Below the pieces are notes generated by a model, which ran no database searches, was not told the DNA's origin, and worked only from the letters and a program-made list of their open reading frames with translations. Below, in pieces: positions 54,731-64,000 of a DNA stretch of 64,000 nucleotides. How positions within the stretch are numbered: the first letter of the stretch is position 1; each line of letters begins with the position of its first letter. Source of the DNA: Aequorivita aquimaris (GTDB lineage Bacteria; Bacteroidota; Bacteroidia; Flavobacteriales; Flavobacteriaceae); assembly GCF_001573155.1 (NCBI RefSeq), contig NZ_JRWG01000008.1, positions 32,491 through 96,490 of the forward strand. The letters run 5' to 3'. Made by a program: the position numbers and the translations under genes.

Positions 54731-57700
54731 ATGATGAACAGAAATAAAGAAAACACAGTACAGAAATTCGACAAGATTTCTATTGGTTTGGCTTCCCCTG
54801 AATCCATTTTGGCGGAATCACGCGGCGAAGTATTAAAGCCCGAAACAATCAACTACCGTACGCACAAGCCTGAGCGTGACGGTCTTTTCTGTGAGCGCAT
54901 CTTTGGTCCGGTAAAGGATTACGAATGTGCCTGTGGTAAATATAAAAGAATCCGCTACAAAGGTATCGTTTGCGACCGTTGTGGGGTGGAAGTAACGGAG
55001 AAGAAAGTACGTCGTGACCGTGTGGGGCATATCAATTTGGTGGTTCCCGTGGCGCATATTTGGTACTTCCGTAGCCTTCCTAACAAAATTGGTTACCTTC
55101 TTGGATTACCTTCCAAGAAATTGGATATGATCATTTACTACGAACGTTATGTAGTAATTCAGCCAGGTATCGCAAAATATGAAGGTGGTGAGAATGTGAA
55201 GAAAATGGATTTCCTTACCGAGGAAGAATATCTAGCCATACTTGATTCACTTCCGCAGGAAAACCAGTATTTGGAAGAAACAGATCCAAATAAATTTATT
55301 GCGAAAATGGGAGCAGAGTGCTTGATCGATCTTTTACAGCGAATCGATTTGGACACACTTTCATACAACCTTCGCCATAAAGCAAACAACGAAACTTCAA
55401 AACAACGTAAAACCGAAGCGTTAAAGCGTCTTCAAGTTGTAGAGGCACTTCGCGATGCGAACAAAAATCGCGAGAACAAGGCTGAGTGGATGATTATGAA
55501 AGTAATCCCAGTAATTCCGCCGGAATTGCGTCCCTTGGTGCCGCTTGATGGTGGCCGTTTCGCAACTTCAGATTTGAACGATCTGTACCGCCGTGTAATC
55601 ATCCGTAACAACCGTTTGAAGCGATTGATGGAGATAAAAGCTCCTGAAGTAATCCTTCGTAACGAAAAGCGTATGCTTCAGGAATCGGTAGATTCATTGT
55701 TTGACAACACGCGTAAATCTTCAGCAGTTAAAACTGATAGTAACCGTCCATTGAAATCCCTTTCAGATTCATTGAAAGGTAAGCAAGGGCGTTTCCGTCA
55801 AAACCTGCTTGGGAAGCGTGTGGATTATTCGGCTCGTTCGGTAATCGTCGTGGGGCCGGAATTGAAATTGTTCGAGTGCGGTCTTCCAAAAGATATGGCT
55901 GCCGAACTTTACAAACCTTTCGTAATCCGTAAATTGATTGAAAGAGGAATTGTAAAAACAGTAAAATCTGCAAAGAAAATTATAGATAAAAAGGAGCCCG
56001 TAGTTTGGGATATTCTTGAAAATGTATTGAAAGGTCACCCAGTTATGCTTAACCGGGCCCCAACTTTGCACAGATTGGGTATTCAAGCGTTCCAGCCTAA
56101 ATTGATTGAAGGAAAAGCGATTCAGCTTCACCCATTGGTTTGTACTGCATTTAACGCGGATTTCGATGGTGACCAGATGGCTGTTCACCTTCCACTTGGG
56201 CCAGAGGCTATTTTGGAATGCCAGCTTTTGATGCTTGCTTCACATAACATTTTGAACCCGGCAAACGGTAGTCCGGTTGCGGTTCCTTCACAGGATATGG
56301 TTTTGGGTCTATACTATATGACCAAACTAAAGAAAACCATGGGCGATGTAGTTGTGAAAGGAGAAGGCCTAACTTTCTATTCAGCGGAAGAAGCTATTAT
56401 TGCCTATAATGAAGGCAAGGTAGATCTTAATGCCGAAATAAAAATCAGAACCAAGGATTTCAATGAAAACGGTGAGTTGGTGAACCAAATTATTACCACC
56501 ACTTTGGGAAGGGTAATCTTTAACGAGAAAGTTCCTGAAGAAGCTGGTTTCATAAACGAAGTATTGACCAAAAAGTCGCTTCGTGATATTATCGGTAAAA
56601 TTTTGAAAGTTACTTCTGTTCCAGTAACATCAGCGTTCCTTGACGAAATTAAAGGTCTTGGGTATAAATTCGCTTTTGAAGGTGGTTTGTCTTTCAGCTT
56701 GGGTGACATTATTATCCCTGCCGAAAAGCAAAGCATGATTGATAACGCCAACGAACAAGTTGACGGTATTATCAACAGCTACAACATGGGGCTTATTACG
56801 AACAACGAACGTTACAACCAGGTAATTGATATTTGGACCGCAACGAATGCTGAACTTACCGAGCTTTCTATGAAGCGTATTCGCGAGGATCAGCAAGGAT
56901 TCAACTCTGTGTATATGATGCTTGACTCTGGGGCGAGGGGTTCTAAGGAACAGATCCGCCAGTTAACAGGTATGCGTGGATTGATGGCGAAACCGAAAAA
57001 ATCAAACTCCGGTGGTGGTGAAATTATCGAGAACCCGATTCTTTCTAACTTTAAGGAAGGTCTTTCAATTCTTGAATACTTTATCTCTACCCACGGGGCG
57101 CGTAAAGGACTTGCGGATACGGCTCTTAAAACTGCGGATGCTGGTTACCTAACACGTCGTTTGGTGGATGTTTCACAGGATGTTATTATCAATATTGAAG
57201 ATTGCTACACCCTTCGTGGAATTGAGGTTTCTGCCTTGAAGAAGAACGAAGAGATTGTGGAATCCCTTCGCGATAGAATTGTAGGACGTACAGCACTTAA
57301 CGATATTGTTAACCCATTGACTAAGGAATTGCTTGTTGCTTCTGGCGATCATATTACGGAAGAAATAGCCGATGCTATTGGCAAATCTCCGTTGGATAGC
57401 GTAGAAGTACGTTCTGCACTAACCTGCGAAGCTAAACAAGGAATCTGTTCACAATGTTACGGTCGTAACCTTGCTACCAATAAAATGGTTCAGCGTGGGG
57501 AAGCTGTGGGTGTTGTGGCTGCACAATCCATTGGGGAACCAGGAACCCAGCTTACACTTCGTACGTTCCACGTGGGAGGTATTGCGGGGAACATTTCCGA
57601 AGAGAACAAATTGGTTGTTAGATTTGACGGTAAAGCAGAGATCGAAGATCTTAAAACCGTTAAAGGTGAAGATAGCCAAGGCAAAACAGTTGATATTGTA

Positions 57701-59032
57701 ATTTCACGTACTTCTGAAATTAAACTAGTTGACAAGAAAACCGGTATTACGTTAAGTACCAATAACATTCCATACGGTTCCACCCTTTACGTAAAGGATG
57801 GCGATAGCCTGAATGCTGGTGATGTGGTTTGTTCTTGGGATCCCTACAACGGTGTAATTATTTCAGAATTTGCTGGAAAAATTAAATACGAAAACATTGT
57901 TCAAGGTTTAACCTATCAGGTAGAGATTGATGAGCAAACTGGTTTCCAAGAAAAAGTAATTTCTGAATCGAGAGATAAAAAGCGTATTCCAACCCTTCAA
58001 ATTTTAGGGAAGAAAGACGAAGTTATCCGAAGCTATAACTTGCCTGTTGGAGCCCACTTGATGGTGGACGATGGCGACAAAATTAAGATCGGTAAAATTC
58101 TTGTGAAGATACCACGTAAATCTGCGAAAGCGGGTGATATTACAGGAGGTCTTCCGCGTGTTACTGAGCTTTTTGAAGCGCGTAACCCTTCAAACCCTGC
58201 AGTTGTTAGTGAGATTGACGGTGTAGTTTCCTTCGGAAAAATAAAACGTGGTAACCGTGAGATTATCGTTGAGTCCAAATTGGGCGAAGTTAAAAAGTAT
58301 TTGGTGAAACTTTCAAACCAAATTCTTGTTCAGGAAAACGATTACGTTCGTGCAGGTATGCCACTTTCTGATGGTTCCATCACACCAGAGGATATCCTTC
58401 GTATAAAAGGTCCATCTGCAGTACAGCAATATCTTGTGAACGAAGTTCAGGAGGTGTACCGTCTGCAAGGGGTGAAGATCAACGATAAGCACTTTGAAGT
58501 TGTGGTTCGCCAGATGATGCGTAAAGTACAGATTCAAGATCCGGGAGATACTACTTTCCTTGAAGACCAATTGGCGCATAAAGATGATTTCATTGAAGAG
58601 AACGATAAGATTTTCGGAATGAAGGTAGTTACAAACGCCGGGGATTCTGAAAACTTGAAGGAAGGTCAAATCCTTTCTCCACGTACGCTTCGCGATGAGA
58701 ACTCTTTATTGAGAAGAAACGATAAAGTACTTGCAGAAGCGCGCGATGCGGTTCCTGCAACGGCCACTCCAGTACTTCAGGGTATTACGAGAGCGTCGTT
58801 ACAGACCAAGTCATTCATCTCTGCGGCTTCCTTCCAGGAAACCACCAAAGTATTGAACGAAGCAGCGGTTGCTGGTAAGGTCGATACCTTAGAAGGCTTG
58901 AAAGAGAATGTAATTGTAGGCCATAAAATACCAGCCGGTACCGGTATGCGTAGATATGATACTATAATTGTAGGTTCTAAGGAAGAGCTTGAGGAAATGA
59001 ACCGCGTAAAGCAGGAAGTGAATTATAATTAA
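54731..59032 (+). CDS. rpoC: DNA-directed RNA polymerase subunit beta'
   Basis: This 1433-residue protein is the beta' subunit. The first zinc site reads [20 protein letters not shown]; the catalytic magnesium loop is [35 protein letters not shown] precedes it. The second zinc site is [16 protein letters not shown], and [20 protein letters not shown] is the trigger-loop region. Either of two adjacent ATG codons could start it. A flavobacterial REP-like palindrome and then a DUF3467 gene follow. Confidence 0.98.
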   Translation: MMNRNKENTVQKFDKISIGLASPESILAESRGEVLKPETINYRTHKPERDGLFCERIFGPVKDYECACGKYKRIRYKGIVCDRCGVEVTEKKVRRDRVGHINLVVPVAHIWYFRSLPNKIGYLLGLPSKKLDMIIYYERYVVIQPGIAKYEGGENVKKMDFLTEEEYLAILDSLPQENQYLEETDPNKFIAKMGAECLIDLLQRIDLDTLSYNLRHKANNETSKQRKTEALKRLQVVEALRDANKNRENKAEWMIMKVIPVIPPELRPLVPLDGGRFATSDLNDLYRRVIIRNNRLKRLMEIKAPEVILRNEKRMLQESVDSLFDNTRKSSAVKTDSNRPLKSLSDSLKGKQGRFRQNLLGKRVDYSARSVIVVGPELKLFECGLPKDMAAELYKPFVIRKLIERGIVKTVKSAKKIIDKKEPVVWDILENVLKGHPVMLNRAPTLHRLGIQAFQPKLIEGKAIQLHPLVCTAFNADFDGDQMAVHLPLGPEAILECQLLMLASHNILNPANGSPVAVPSQDMVLGLYYMTKLKKTMGDVVVKGEGLTFYSAEEAIIAYNEGKVDLNAEIKIRTKDFNENGELVNQIITTTLGRVIFNEKVPEEAGFINEVLTKKSLRDIIGKILKVTSVPVTSAFLDEIKGLGYKFAFEGGLSFSLGDIIIPAEKQSMIDNANEQVDGIINSYNMGLITNNERYNQVIDIWTATNAELTELSMKRIREDQQGFNSVYMMLDSGARGSKEQIRQLTGMRGLMAKPKKSNSGGGEIIENPILSNFKEGLSILEYFISTHGARKGLADTALKTADAGYLTRRLVDVSQDVIINIEDCYTLRGIEVSALKKNEEIVESLRDRIVGRTALNDIVNPLTKELLVASGDHITEEIADAIGKSPLDSVEVRSALTCEAKQGICSQCYGRNLATNKMVQRGEAVGVVAAQSIGEPGTQLTLRTFHVGGIAGNISEENKLVVRFDGKAEIEDLKTVKGEDSQGKTVDIVISRTSEIKLVDKKTGITLSTNNIPYGSTLYVKDGDSLNAGDVVCSWDPYNGVIISEFAGKIKYENIVQGLTYQVEIDEQTGFQEKVISESRDKKRIPTLQILGKKDEVIRSYNLPVGAHLMVDDGDKIKIGKILVKIPRKSAKAGDITGGLPRVTELFEARNPSNPAVVSEIDGVVSFGKIKRGNREIIVESKLGEVKKYLVKLSNQILVQENDYVRAGMPLSDGSITPEDILRIKGPSAVQQYLVNEVQEVYRLQGVKINDKHFEVVVRQMMRKVQIQDPGDTTFLEDQLAHKDDFIEENDKIFGMKVVTNAGDSENLKEGQILSPRTLRDENSLLRRNDKVLAEARDAVPATATPVLQGITRASLQTKSFISAASFQETTKVLNEAAVAGKVDTLEGLKENVIVGHKIPAGTGMRRYDTIIVGSKEELEEMNRVKQEVNYN

Positions 59033-59035
59033 AGA

Positions 59036-59085
59036 GGTCATTTCGACTCCGCTCAATGACCGTGGTCTGAGCGGAGCCGAAGACC
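59036..59085. repeat. REP-like imperfect palindrome after rpoC
   Basis: TTCGACTCCGCTCA (59042-59055) pairs with TGAGCGGAGCCGAA (59068-59081) with one mismatch, flanked by GGTC and GACC, with an inner GACC/GGTC pair. Motif TTCGACTCCGCTCA is of a kind commonly dispersed in Bacteroidota intergenic DNA. Confidence 0.65.
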
Positions 59086-59104
59086 AATATTTTCTGTCAT
59101 AGGA

Positions 59105-59139
59105 AATCTAAAATCTAATAACTAACGTCTAAAATCTAA
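59105..59139. repeat. Period-7 intergenic repeat before the DUF3467 gene
   Basis: Five strict 7-mers: AATCTAA, AATCTAA, TAACTAA, CGTCTAA, AATCTAA, ending 2 nt before the ATG at 59142, so the repeat forms the whole translation initiation region of that gene. Confidence 0.65.
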
Positions 59140-59141
59140 TA

Positions 59142-59462
59142 ATGGCAGATCAAAAAAAAGAACAACCCAAACAAGGGCAGATAAACATAGAATTGGACGA
59201 AACCGTGGCTCAGGGTATTTATAGTAACTTGGCCATAATCAACCATTCTGTTTCTGAATTTGTGGTGGATTTTGTAACCATTATGCCGGGAATTCCAAAA
59301 AGTAAAGTGAAGTCCAGAATTATCTTGACGCCACAACACGCAAAAAGATTTCTGAAGGCATTGGGTGACAATGTGAAAAGATTTGAAAACGCTCACGGCG
59401 AAATAAAGGACTATGAGCAACCGCCTATTCCTTTAAACTTCGGCCCTACTGGCGAAGCATAA
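59142..59462 (+). CDS. DUF3467 family protein
   Basis: This 106-residue protein matches DUF3467: INIELDETVAQGIYSNLAII, NHSVSEFVVDFVTIMPG and LTPQHAKRFLKALGDNVKRFE. It is found directly after rpoC in many Bacteroidota, which hints at a link with transcription, but no function is established. It has no membrane helix. It ends at a strong bidirectional terminator. Confidence 0.88.
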   Translation: MADQKKEQPKQGQINIELDETVAQGIYSNLAIINHSVSEFVVDFVTIMPGIPKSKVKSRIILTPQHAKRFLKALGDNVKRFENAHGEIKDYEQPPIPLNFGPTGEA

Positions 59463-59470
59463 GAACATAA

Positions 59471-59500
59471 AAAAGCCCCGAAATTTTCGGGGCTTTTTTT
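59471..59500. terminator. Bidirectional terminator between DUF3467 and prfC
   Basis: AAAAGCCCCGAAA pairs with TTTCGGGGCTTTT; A-run and T-run on both sides allow termination of both convergent genes. Confidence 0.85.
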
Positions 59501-59549
59501 ATTTAAATATCATTTTATAACGTATCAAATTCGCAGGAATCAAATCCTA

Positions 59550-61169
59550 TTATTTAGCTTCCATCTTCGAGCTTCCGGCTTTTTCAAACTCGCTCACAAA
59601 ATGCAATTTCACATTTGGATATTTTGATTGGGTCATTTGAAGTGTAAATGCAGAATCTGCAAAGAACACTAATTGGCCGCGTTTGTCCTTCGCCAAAAAT
59701 TTCGCCTTTACCCTTTTAAAATCTGCAAATTCCTCACTTTTTGGATCTTTTGCTTCTACCCAACAGGCTTTGTGCACGTTTAGATTTTCGTAACTACATT
59801 TAGCTCCGTACTCGTGCTCCAAACGGTACTGGATTACTTCAAACTGTAGTGCGCCTACGGTACCGATTACTTTTCTATTGTTTAATTCCAAAGTGAAAAG
59901 CTGTGCAACGCCTTCATCCATCAACTGATCAATGCCCTTTTCCAGCTGTTTGCTCTTCATCGGGTCTGCGTTGTTTATATATTTAAAGTGCTCCGGAGAA
60001 AAGCTTGGAATGCCTTTGTATCGCATCTCTTCGCCCTCGGTCAAGGTATCTCCAATTTTGAAATTTCCTGTATCGTGCAGTCCCACAATATCACCTGGAT
60101 ACGAAATATCCACTATTTGTTTCTTTTCGGCAAAGAACGCATTGGGGCTGGAAAATTTTAGCTTCTTGCCGTGGCGTACGTGCAGGTATGGTGAATTTCT
60201 TTCAAAAGTACCCGAAACGATCTTAACAAATGCCAAACGGTCGCGGTGCTTGGGATCCATATTTGCGTGAATCTTGAAAACGAAACCTGAAAATTCTTTT
60301 TCATCGGGCTTTACCAAACGTGTGTCACTTTCCTTTGGGCGTGGGGTAGGAGCTATCTCAACGAAACAGTCCAACAACTCGCGGACTCCAAAATTATTCA
60401 ATGCGGAACCGAAAAAAACCGGCTGCAGTTCTCCATTTAAATACTCATCGCGATTAAAATCCGGGTAAACCTCATAGACCAATTCAAGCTCTTCCCGAAG
60501 GGTTTTGGCTGCTTTGTCGCCAACCAATTTCTCCAGTTCAGGGCTACTTACGTCTTCAATCTCAATGGTTTCCTCAATATTTTTTCTGCTATCACCGCTG
60601 AAAAGATTTACGTTTTTTTCCCAAATATTGTAAATTCCCTTAAAATCATAACCCATCCCAATTGGGAAACTTAGGGGCGTTACGCGAAGGTTCAGCTTTT
60701 GCTCGATTTCATCCAAAAGCTCGAAAGCGTCCTTTCCTTCGCGATCCATTTTATTGATGAAAACGATCATTGGAATGTTTCGCATGCGGCAGACTTCAAC
60801 TAATTTCTCAGTCTGTTCTTCCACACCTTTTGCCACATCAATAACAACAATTACGCTATCTACGGCAGTTAAAGTCCTAAAAGTGTCTTCCGCGAAATCC
60901 TTGTGGCCGGGCGTATCGAGGATGTTGATTTTTATCCCTTCATATTCGAAGGCCAAGACAGAAGTTGCCACAGAAATCCCACGCTGGCGCTCTATTTCCA
61001 TAAAGTCACTGGTGGCACCTTTTTTAATTTTGTTGCTTTTTACGGCCCCGGCTTCCTGAATGGCACCTCCAAAAAGAAGCAGTTTTTCTGTCAAGGTGGT
61101 TTTTCCGGCATCTGGGTGACTAATGATTCCGAAAGTTCTTCGGCGTTTTATTTCTTTTGTTAAGGACAT
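59550..61169 (-). CDS. prfC: Peptide chain release factor 3
   Basis: This 539-residue translational GTPase matches RF3 (E. coli 529). Motifs: SHPDAGKTT (residues 17-25), [34 protein letters not shown]; later [20 protein letters not shown], the RF3-specific domain III signature. It releases RF1/RF2 from the ribosome after peptide release. A TATCTTTG box lies on the minus strand at 61192-61199. Confidence 0.96.
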   Translation of the reverse strand: MSLTKEIKRRRTFGIISHPDAGKTTLTEKLLLFGGAIQEAGAVKSNKIKKGATSDFMEIERQRGISVATSVLAFEYEGIKINILDTPGHKDFAEDTFRTLTAVDSVIVVIDVAKGVEEQTEKLVEVCRMRNIPMIVFINKMDREGKDAFELLDEIEQKLNLRVTPLSFPIGMGYDFKGIYNIWEKNVNLFSGDSRKNIEETIEIEDVSSPELEKLVGDKAAKTLREELELVYEVYPDFNRDEYLNGELQPVFFGSALNNFGVRELLDCFVEIAPTPRPKESDTRLVKPDEKEFSGFVFKIHANMDPKHRDRLAFVKIVSGTFERNSPYLHVRHGKKLKFSSPNAFFAEKKQIVDISYPGDIVGLHDTGNFKIGDTLTEGEEMRYKGIPSFSPEHFKYINNADPMKSKQLEKGIDQLMDEGVAQLFTLELNNRKVIGTVGALQFEVIQYRLEHEYGAKCSYENLNVHKACWVEAKDPKSEEFADFKRVKAKFLAKDKRGQLVFFADSAFTLQMTQSKYPNVKLHFVSEFEKAGSSKMEAK

Positions 61170-61191
61170 TGTTTTTCTTCTAAATAGGATG

Positions 61192-61199
61192 CAAAGATA
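61192..61199 (-). promoter_or_regulatory. -7 promoter element of prfC (TAnnTTTG)
   Basis: Minus-strand TATCTTTG, 22 nt before the prfC ATG. Confidence 0.6.
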
Positions 61200-61576
61200 A
61201 AGTTTGTTTATTCAGATTTAAACCGTAAATGGTAAGAATTACCTTTTGATTTTTTCTTTCAAATAATATAATTTTTAAAAATACTTTTTCTTCCTATATT
61301 ATGAATCTACTAGAGAGGTTTTAATTTTACAATATTGTATTGACATTTATTGGTTTACTTGAACATTATAATACAATTAGAATCTTAAAACTGGGATTTT
61401 TTTCTTACCAAACTACTTTCCAAAAGCCTTATATTCAGGGTATATACGTACTAACACGTATGTCTTTTTCCTACAAAATTTCTTGTTTTTTCAATCAATT
61501 TAGGTCGTTTGCCGACTATTTTTTACAGTTCAACTAATACTTGTTTGTTAGTAATTCCTTAACAGTTTTTACACTG
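61200..61576. other. AT-rich gap between prfC and the adhesin gene, no gene seen
   Basis: About 375 bp of AT-rich DNA between divergent promoters. A short frame at 61340-61537 has no family likeness and is rejected. No tRNA, hairpin terminator or repeat was found. Confidence 0.5.
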
Positions 61577-61584
61577 TATATTTG
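61577..61584 (+). promoter_or_regulatory. -7 promoter element of the adhesin gene (TAnnTTTG)
   Basis: TATATTTG fits the consensus; the leader to the ATG at 61655 would be about 65 nt. Confidence 0.5.
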
Positions 61585-61654
61585 AACATTAATTGTGGTG
61601 AAATGTTACTTATAGCATTATCAAAAGATATCGGTATTAATAAAATTCTAACTT

Positions 61655-64000
61655 ATGTTTAAAATAATTACTAAATTATTAGCTTCTGATAAGAGGTTCT
61701 TAATAGGTCTCATTTTAATAGGTTGCTTGAGTAGCCAGGGCTATTCTCAAGCGATAGGTTCTTCAGATGAGGGAGAAGTAATATTGCCATATTCGCAAGA
61801 ATACTTGGATCAATATAATGCTGATCTAGATAAAAAAGCAGCAAATTATAATGCAACGTTTCGTTCTAAATCAAAAGCGCAAGCTTTTGATAATGGTCAG
61901 AAAGGAAATGTTGTTGGGGCTTGTAATCTCATTACTTGCGGATCTTTTGAAAAGGACGATGTTGATGGGGGCACCTTCCGAACTGCCATAGGCGGTACCA
62001 ATGGTCAGTACCAAGCTGATGCAAGATATACCTGTTGGAATGATGACGGAACTGTAGATTGGTCTGAAGGGCAATATATCTCTTATTCAACCACAAACTC
62101 TAATTCAGTATATCCTGGTATTATTGAGCCGTCTACTTTTGATGGTGGTGGTTTTGCTATATTTTCATTTCAAAATGAAGCTATTCGCCAAACTTTAACT
62201 GTAGTTCCAAATACAGTCTATACTGTATGTTTTGAAATAGCTGTAATACCAAGATACGCTACTGTTAATAGTTATAATCAAGGAGGAGGAATATTGGAAT
62301 ATGCGCCTAACCTGCAATTTGGAGTAAGAAATGGTGCAGTTCAAATTTCTGACCCATTAACATATACCCATAACGATTTAATACAACACCCTCAAAGCGA
62401 TTTCCCTACAAGGTTGTCATTTTCTTCAAGTGGTAATGGAGGAAATCAAAATCCAGGCGGTTGGACAGAAATAAACCCTTATTGGGAAAATAGATGTATA
62501 ACATTTAGATCTGGGAATTCCGCAACTTCTGTTGAAGTTTTCTACAAAACTGGAAATCCAGGACGATCAGTTGTTTTGGTTGATGGTTTAAGATTGTCTG
62601 TGGAGGGTTTTGCAAACTCTCCCGAGCTTTCAGTAACTTCTAAAGAGTATTGCCAGCCTACCCAGGTGCAGCTTGATTCTTTTGTTACTTCAACTACTCC
62701 GATAGGTGCAGAATTGTTGTGGACCACAAACCCGGATTTAAGCGTTACGGCAGATCATTTATCAAGCAACCCTACAGTTACAACTCCGGGAGTTTGGTAT
62801 GCATTTTATTATAACTCTGGTTTGGGATGTACTTCGCCATCGCGAAAACTTACTTTAACAAATTCAAACTTAGATTCAAGTTACACAAAACAAGACGTAA
62901 GTTGTTTTGGCGAGGACGATGGTTCTATTGACCTTTCGGTAACGGGAGGTTCCGGAACCTATACCTATTCATGGACTACTGTTGACGGTAGCGGTTTAAA
63001 CCCTACGGCACAGGACCAAACGGGGCTAACTGCGGGTACTTATAACGTAACAGTAAATGATGGTAATTGTACTACTCAGGAAACAGTTGTAATTACACAG
63101 CCTAATCAAGTTAATGTGGACGCAGGCAGCTACGGGCCGCTTTGCGAAAACGATAGTCCCATTACCTTAACCGGTACTCCAACCAATTCCAACGGAACAT
63201 GGAGCGGTACGGGCGTTACGGACAACGGCAACGGAACGGCGAGCTTCGACCCAACCGGTCTTAGCGGTACAGTTACCGTTACCTATACTTATACCATTGG
63301 TAGTTGTTCTGCAAGTGATACGGCAAATATAGTAATAAATGAAGCCCCAGATGCCCCAACAAGCACGGGCGACATTACGGAATGTGAGCAATCACCAATA
63401 CAGACATTGGATGCCAACGATGCCATCGTGCCACAGACGGGCATTAATATATTTTGGTATGACGCAGCAACCGGAGGCAACTTTGTGCCTTCGCCAACCT
63501 GGAATACAATAGGTTCAAAAACATATTATGCCGAAGCTGTTAACGATACTTCTGAATGTGCTAGCGAAACCCGCACTCCTGTTAAATTGGAAATCATTGC
63601 GGCACCGCCCGTTGACGACCCTTCGGACGTTACCGCCTGCGACAGCTACACGCTGCCAGCGCTCACCAACGGGAACTACTACACCGGCCCTGGCGGTACG
63701 GGCACGCAGCTCAACGCCGGCGATGCGATCACCAGCACGCAGACGATCTACGTATATGCCGAGACCGGCACCACGCCGAACTGTAGCGCCGAGAACAGCT
63801 TTTTGGTGACGATCAACGACACCCCTCCGGTTGACGACCCTTCGGACGTTACCGCCTGCGACAGCTACACACTGCCAGCGCTCACCAACGGGAACTACTA
63901 CACCGGCCCTGGCGGTACGGGCACGCAGCTCAACGCCGGCGATGCGATCACCAGCACGCAGACGATCTACGTATATGCCGAGACCGGCACCACGCCGAAC
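61655..64000 (+). CDS. Giant secreted adhesin-like protein (SprB-type and Ig-like repeats), partial
   Basis: The frame is open from the ATG at 61655 to the right edge (782 codons visible); the end is missing. It begins with a signal peptide (to about residue 32, QGYSQ). A region of about 370 residues follows (GNVVGACNLITCGSFE, CFEIAVIPRYATV, VLVDGLRLSVEGF) that looks like a carbohydrate-binding or jelly-roll module. A SprB-type repeat (DVSCFGEDDGSIDLSVTGGS to NVTVNDGNC) lies at about residues 412-482, then Ig-like/PKD-like units. From residue 653 (63611) a 73-residue unit starting VDDPSDVTACDSYTLPALT is repeated. Such proteins are T9SS substrates acting in adhesion or gliding. No T9SS tail is visible because the gene is truncated. 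Confidence 0.85.
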   Translation, partial: MFKIITKLLASDKRFLIGLILIGCLSSQGYSQAIGSSDEGEVILPYSQEYLDQYNADLDKKAANYNATFRSKSKAQAFDNGQKGNVVGACNLITCGSFEKDDVDGGTFRTAIGGTNGQYQADARYTCWNDDGTVDWSEGQYISYSTTNSNSVYPGIIEPSTFDGGGFAIFSFQNEAIRQTLTVVPNTVYTVCFEIAVIPRYATVNSYNQGGGILEYAPNLQFGVRNGAVQISDPLTYTHNDLIQHPQSDFPTRLSFSSSGNGGNQNPGGWTEINPYWENRCITFRSGNSATSVEVFYKTGNPGRSVVLVDGLRLSVEGFANSPELSVTSKEYCQPTQVQLDSFVTSTTPIGAELLWTTNPDLSVTADHLSSNPTVTTPGVWYAFYYNSGLGCTSPSRKLTLTNSNLDSSYTKQDVSCFGEDDGSIDLSVTGGSGTYTYSWTTVDGSGLNPTAQDQTGLTAGTYNVTVNDGNCTTQETVVITQPNQVNVDAGSYGPLCENDSPITLTGTPTNSNGTWSGTGVTDNGNGTASFDPTGLSGTVTVTYTYTIGSCSASDTANIVINEAPDAPTSTGDITECEQSPIQTLDANDAIVPQTGINIFWYDAATGGNFVPSPTWNTIGSKTYYAEAVNDTSECASETRTPVKLEIIAAPPVDDPSDVTACDSYTLPALTNGNYYTGPGGTGTQLNAGDAITSTQTIYVYAETGTTPNCSAENSFLVTINDTPPVDDPSDVTACDSYTLPALTNGNYYTGPGGTGTQLNAGDAITSTQTIYVYAETGTTPN
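63611..64000 (+). repeat. 219-bp near-perfect tandem repeat in the adhesin gene, GC-rich
   Basis: Copy 1 spans 63611-63829; copy 2 begins at 63830 and runs off the window. Over the 171 visible bases of copy 2 there is one difference (ACG to ACA, silent). The unit is in frame (73 codons) and far richer in G and C than the rest of the window (about 60% by eye). Confidence 0.9.

Noticed and set aside
61340..61537. Short frame of 65 codons between prfC and the adhesin gene
   Set aside because: No homology, no start context, AT-rich composition; most likely chance.
63528..63809. Second-frame reading in the GC-rich adhesin repeat
   Set aside because: The GC-rich repeat opens other frames by chance; the adhesin frame continues without stop from the signal peptide.

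Overview
The window is a chromosomal segment of a member of the Bacteroidota, almost certainly family Flavobacteriaceae. The reasons are: AT-rich intergenic DNA; genes without Shine-Dalgarno sites (with one telling exception at rpsU); repeated TAnnTTTG -7 promoter elements; type IX secretion (T9SS) sorting tails and SprB-type repeats; and lineage-typical proteins (DUF2851, DUF3467, NamZ/DUF1343, YkgJ, a BipA gene, a 1270-residue RpoB). A genus cannot be named safely. No rRNA, phage, insertion sequence or CRISPR array is visible.

Layout. 1-3.4 kb: a truncated membrane protein, a 535-bp gene-free stretch that holds two tandem look-alike small-RNA units, kdsA (Kdo synthesis) and a secreted FG-GAP/T9SS protein, all genes on the minus strand. 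3.4-5.2 kb: typA/bipA. 5.4-21.1 kb: a surface-glycan locus. It starts with a small one-helix protein, a NoeA-like methyltransferase and three tandem membrane-anchored sulfatase/LtaS-like enzymes, translationally coupled or nearly so. It continues with a FemAB-like acyltransferase, a sugar aminotransferase, a Wzx-type flippase, an orphan protein, two GT4 and two GT2 glycosyltransferases, a sugar 3,4-ketoisomerase (FdtA/QdtA type) and another methyltransferase. The aminotransferase, ketoisomerase and acyltransferase together suggest a dTDP-3-(acyl)amino-3,6-dideoxyhexose that is polymerised, flipped and then decorated outside the inner membrane.

21.2-43.9 kb: mostly housekeeping and envelope genes: a secreted subtilase, ftsE, a large TPR protein paired with an outer-membrane barrel, a lipoprotein amidohydrolase, YkgJ, the NamZ muramidase divergent from a LolC/E-type permease, a cystathionine beta-synthase-like enzyme, DUF202, DUF2851, PspC, a K+ channel, an alanine/glycine symporter, a ComEA-like protein, an acyl-CoA dehydrogenase and a carboxypeptidase-regulatory-domain protein.

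43.9-59.5 kb: the translation/transcription core: rpsU (with a perfect Shine-Dalgarno site), a Xer-type recombinase, a HPF/RaiA hibernation factor, tRNA-Thr-Tyr-Gly-Thr, tuf, tRNA-Trp, secE, nusG, rplKAJL, rpoB, rpoC and a DUF3467 gene. prfC faces back towards it. The window ends inside a giant secreted T9SS-type adhesin whose last visible part is a GC-rich, almost perfect 219-bp tandem repeat.

Most noteworthy: (1) the two small-RNA units at about 640-922, each with a promoter-like upstream region, an identical 14-nt 5' block, a GAGGTTA box and a terminator hairpin whose sequence differs but whose shape is kept; (2) the small-protein/NoeA-like/sulfatase-like triad with triplication of the last member; (3) intergenic repeats with strict 7-nt periodicity but a different word at each locus, several folded as inverted repeats; (4) the GC-rich adhesin repeats; (5) palindromes placed between rplL/rpoB, rpoB/rpoC and after rpoC.
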